NCBI GenBank assembly: GCA_028818225.1
Contig: JAPPOG010000051.1
Location: 1-64,000 of the forward strand
Origin: Gammaproteobacteria bacterium
GTDB lineage: Bacteria; Pseudomonadota; Gammaproteobacteria; Pseudomonadales; Pseudohongiellaceae
Length of the DNA stretch: 64,000 nucleotides
Direction of reading: 5' to 3'
Positions 61,894-64,000 of the stretch are shown here, piece by piece (positions within the stretch are counted from its first letter, which is position 1; every line of letters begins with the position of its first letter). Made by a program: the position numbers and the translations under genes. The notes under the pieces were generated by a model. It did not search any database. It was not told the DNA's origin and saw only the letters and a list, made by a program, of their open reading frames with translations.

Positions 61894-63177
61894 CTAGCGT
61901 TGAGCTGCCACCTGTTCCGGAGTGACCAGGCCCGCCGCATTATCCCATGAATTACGGATAAAACTGGCGACCGCTGCAACCTCCTCATCACTGAGAATAT
62001 ATTGAAACTCCCCCATAGGGTCTAACCATCTCGGCGTCAGAGGTGTTCCCGGTAGCTCTGGACCATACAAAATGGCATTAATCATCGACGCCGGATTGTC
62101 TGCCTGTACCACCAGGCTGCCCGCATTGAGCCTGGGTGCCATTTCAGGATCGCCCTCTCCCGTAGGCAAGTGGCAAGTGCCGCAGTGCAGATTGTAAATT
62201 GTGCGACCGTTCCCCATTAATTGCGAATCGGGAGTAAAAGGTGCCGCTTCTGGTACTTCAGGAAGGCTCTTTAAATATACGGCCATAGAATCAACATCGG
62301 ACTGCGAGAGGAAACGAGTGCTATTCATTATCACCTCATTCATTGGCCCAAAGGATTCAATAAACTCATTGCGAGCAGTTTTCAGATAATCTGAGAGTTG
62401 TTGGTGCGACCAGAGACCAAGCCCACGGGAACTGGAAGTTAAGTTAGGTGCAACCCAGGTTTTATATTCACCACTTCTTACTCGATCAAGATATTCACCT
62501 CCTGCCATGAACAAGTGCTCGTGTTCGGCCCCGAGAAAATTCCGGGGAGTATGACAGGCACTGCAATGAGCAAGCGCTTCAACTAAATACGCACCCCGGT
62601 TCCATTGCTCAGACTGATCGAAATTATTTTCGAAAACACCGGAGTCGAAAAAGAAAATTTTCCAGAAAGCCATCAAGAATCGTTGGTTATATGGAAAGGC
62701 AAGGATATTCTCTGGCGGTAAATAATTGCTGGCGGGCAAGGATTGCAAATAGGCAAACATAGCCGCTAAGTCTTCGTTGGTTACTTTGGTAAACGCAGGA
62801 TAGGGAAAAGCGGGATACAAATGCTCTCCATTCGGACGTTCACCATGACGCATGGAATTGAGAAAATCCCAGTCAGTCCAACTACCGATTCCAACTTCAG
62901 GATCCGGGGTAATATTGGTGGAATAAATCGTGCCGAATGGCGTCTCGAAGGCGACCCCCCCAGCCATATAATCGCCATTGCCAAGGGTATGACAACTTGC
63001 GCAGTTTCCTGCTACTACCAGATATTCTCCCCGTGCAATTAAGTCAGCTTCACTAAGTTCTGTGCTGGCAACCGGTCCATCACCACTCTCGCGATTGCTG
63101 GATGTCGCGATGAATCCCATCAGTAGCACGAGAAGTACTGCGACCAAAATAAGCAATCGGCGTGCGGATATAGGCAA
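61894..63177 (-). CDS. Tri-haem membrane-anchored cytochrome c (dehydrogenase electron acceptor type)
   Basis: A 427-residue cytochrome c with one N-terminal membrane helix (L-L-I-L-V-A-V-L-L-V-L-L-M-G-F) and three haem motifs: C-A-S-C-H (59-63), C-S-A-C-H (205-209) and C-G-T-C-H (332-336). Three tandem cytochrome domains are the build of the cytochrome subunit of membrane alcohol/gluconate dehydrogenases (AdhB/GndC type), which take electrons from a PQQ or FAD enzyme and pass them to quinone or oxidase. Distal Met ligands are plausible at M-A-G-G-V-A and M-A-P-R-L. It may serve the three PQQ dehydrogenases of the window. It heads the operon with 148 bases before the DUF1592 gene. Confidence 0.88.
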   Translation of the reverse strand: MPISARRLLILVAVLLVLLMGFIATSSNRESGDGPVASTELSEADLIARGEYLVVAGNCASCHTLGNGDYMAGGVAFETPFGTIYSTNITPDPEVGIGSWTDWDFLNSMRHGERPNGEHLYPAFPYPAFTKVTNEDLAAMFAYLQSLPASNYLPPENILAFPYNQRFLMAFWKIFFFDSGVFENNFDQSEQWNRGAYLVEALAHCSACHTPRNFLGAEHEHLFMAGGEYLDRVRSGEYKTWVAPNLTSSSRGLGLWSHQQLSDYLKTARNEFIESFGPMNEVIMNSTRFLSQSDVDSMAVYLKSLPEVPEAAPFTPDSQLMGNGRTIYNLHCGTCHLPTGEGDPEMAPRLNAGSLVVQADNPASMINAILYGPELPGTPLTPRWLDPMGEFQYILSDEEVAAVASFIRNSWDNAAGLVTPEQVAAQR

Positions 63178-63428
63178 GTTAATTTCTCAGTTTGATAAAA
63201 TTCGAGTAGTCAAAACGAGGGTCTGGATTGAGTGAGTGTTCTAATTCTGATATCTGTTATTACCGCAGCGGCTTAATCCTAGCCTAGGCAACAGTAAAAT
63301 TGTACTGTCAACGTCCCTAGCGATCCATTAAATAGATAACATTCGTCAAATATGACGATTTTTAACAAATTCCAGGTTAACCAGCTTAGGATTACTGTCT
63401 GAATAGGATAGCATCGTTGGTCGATGCC

Positions 63429-64000
63429 ATGAGTGAGGATCCACAATTGAAACACAGTCACCCGAGATTTTTCTGCCTATCTCTGCCCCTGCTTGGTTTG
63501 CTCATGGGACTCAATCCCCTGTATGCCCAGAGCAGTTTTAGCGACGAAGAATTACTGAATCTGGAGTCTCCCATAGCAGCAGGGCAGTCTTATTGGCTCG
63601 AAGAATTAACCTTTATTGAGATTAGAGATTTGATTGCTTCCGGTACCAACACGGTGATTATTCCAACCGGAGGAATAGAAGAAAACGGACCATATCTGGC
63701 AACCGGCAAGCACAATGTAATTCTGGAGGGTACCTGTCCGGCTATAGCAGAACAACTTGGAAACGCCCTCTGCGCACCAATTGTTAAATTCGTTCCAGAA
63801 GGGAATATCGAACCCCCCTCTGGCGCCATGAAATTCCCAGGAACAATTAGCCTGAGCGCAGCCACCTACGAAGCTTTATTAACCGATATTGCTGCCAGCT
63901 TGAGACAAGCGGGCTTCAATCATATCGTTCTCATTGGCGATAGTGGTGGTAATCAAAGAGGGATGGCCAATGTCGCCAGGACACTGACTGCAGATTGGCA
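63429..64000 (+). CDS. Exported creatininase-family protein, cut by the window end
   Basis: The 5' part of a longer gene; the frame is open to the last base, so about 190 residues are visible. Signal peptide (F-C-L-S-L-P-L-L-G-L-L-M-G-L, cleavage near L-Y-A-Q). Creatininase folds use G-x-x-E-x-x-G-x-H-L-P and D-H-G-G-N for metal. Here they read P-T-G-G-I-E-E-N-G-P-Y-L and G-D-S-G-G-N, so His in both is changed (N and S), with G-K-H-N after the first. A-M-K-F-P-G-T-I-S-L is the usual central block. The metal site is thus altered. ATG 63429 has no ribosome site; TTG 63447 has GAGGA 7 bases ahead and may be the true start. Divergent from the cytochrome gene. Confidence 0.82.
   Translation, partial: MSEDPQLKHSHPRFFCLSLPLLGLLMGLNPLYAQSSFSDEELLNLESPIAAGQSYWLEELTFIEIRDLIASGTNTVIIPTGGIEENGPYLATGKHNVILEGTCPAIAEQLGNALCAPIVKFVPEGNIEPPSGAMKFPGTISLSAATYEALLTDIAASLRQAGFNHIVLIGDSGGNQRGMANVARTLTADW

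Noticed and set aside
1-64000. tRNA, rRNA, CRISPR, transposase or long direct repeats
   Set aside because: I found none on reading both strands; a dedicated scan could still reveal a short RNA gene.

Overview
The window looks like chromosome from an aerobic, probably marine gammaproteobacterium. Housekeeping genes of gammaproteobacterial type (feoAB, cysE, phoH, a Na+-pumping oadGAB, COX15/CtaA haem A synthase, trmO, a YrdA-type hexapeptide protein, an acetoacetyl-CoA synthetase) are mixed with many exported oxidative enzymes. The exported set resembles that of oligotrophic, polymer- and alcohol-oxidising lineages (OM182/Woeseia-like gammaproteobacteria share it with Acidobacteria and Planctomycetes). 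The lineage is my inference from gene content. I see no tRNA, rRNA, CRISPR array, transposase, integrase or phage structural gene.

Layout. 0-5.3 kb: feoA-feoB iron uptake, a GT39-type membrane glycosyltransferase with an extra C-terminal domain, and an exported duplicated SnoaL-like protein. 5.4-12 kb: a dead MshM/ExeA ATPase gene, cysE, a PIN-PhoH ATPase and the oadG-oadA-oadB sodium pump. 12.2-16 kb: a NIPSNAP protein, a small membrane-protein operon (two related 4-5 TM proteins plus an unlisted 54-residue protein), a membrane-anchored AraC regulator and a small unknown gene. 16.4-23 kb: a porin, a saccharopine-dehydrogenase-like oxidoreductase, haem A synthase, a lytic transglycosylase, a PilZ protein and a HExxH metalloprotein. 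23.4-32 kb: a minus-strand block with a PqaA-like protein, two PQQ-dependent dehydrogenases, a class I amidotransferase and an alpha/beta hydrolase, interrupted by a degenerate FixJ-type response regulator. 32-42 kb: exported proteins including a DUF305-LVIVD fusion, a secreted ureohydrolase, a haem-containing PHM-like copper monooxygenase, a CmcJ/NvfI-type oxygenase, a cupin and a PAL-like NHL propeller. 42-54 kb: thioesterases, trmO, a third PQQ dehydrogenase, gamma-carbonic-anhydrase-like protein, DUF2189 protein, GlcG/HbpS protein, acetoacetyl-CoA synthetase, AmiD-like amidase, cupin and a YcgR-like PilZ protein. 54.5-64 kb: a T4-type lysozyme, then a six-gene minus-strand run (tri-haem cytochrome c, DUF1592, DUF1552, PF03640 repeats, an unknown exported protein, and a member of an unnamed family), diverging from a creatininase-family gene cut by the window end.

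How the genes fit together. Exported dehydrogenases, cytochromes and copper/iron oxygenases would feed electrons to a haem A oxidase chain (CtaA is present). Porin, hydrolases and amidase handle substrates in the periplasm, and the Na+ pump and iron uptake support energetics and cofactors. Two arrangements stand out as possibly undescribed: the neighbouring PHM-like and PAL-like proteins, which together mirror the two halves of animal peptide-amidating enzyme, and the coupled cytochrome-DUF1592-DUF1552-PF03640 operon. Four paralogues of an uncharacterised exported family sharing a W-[WF]-x-G/D-[DN]-T-L-V-V-E-T-T-N signature are spread over the right half of the window.
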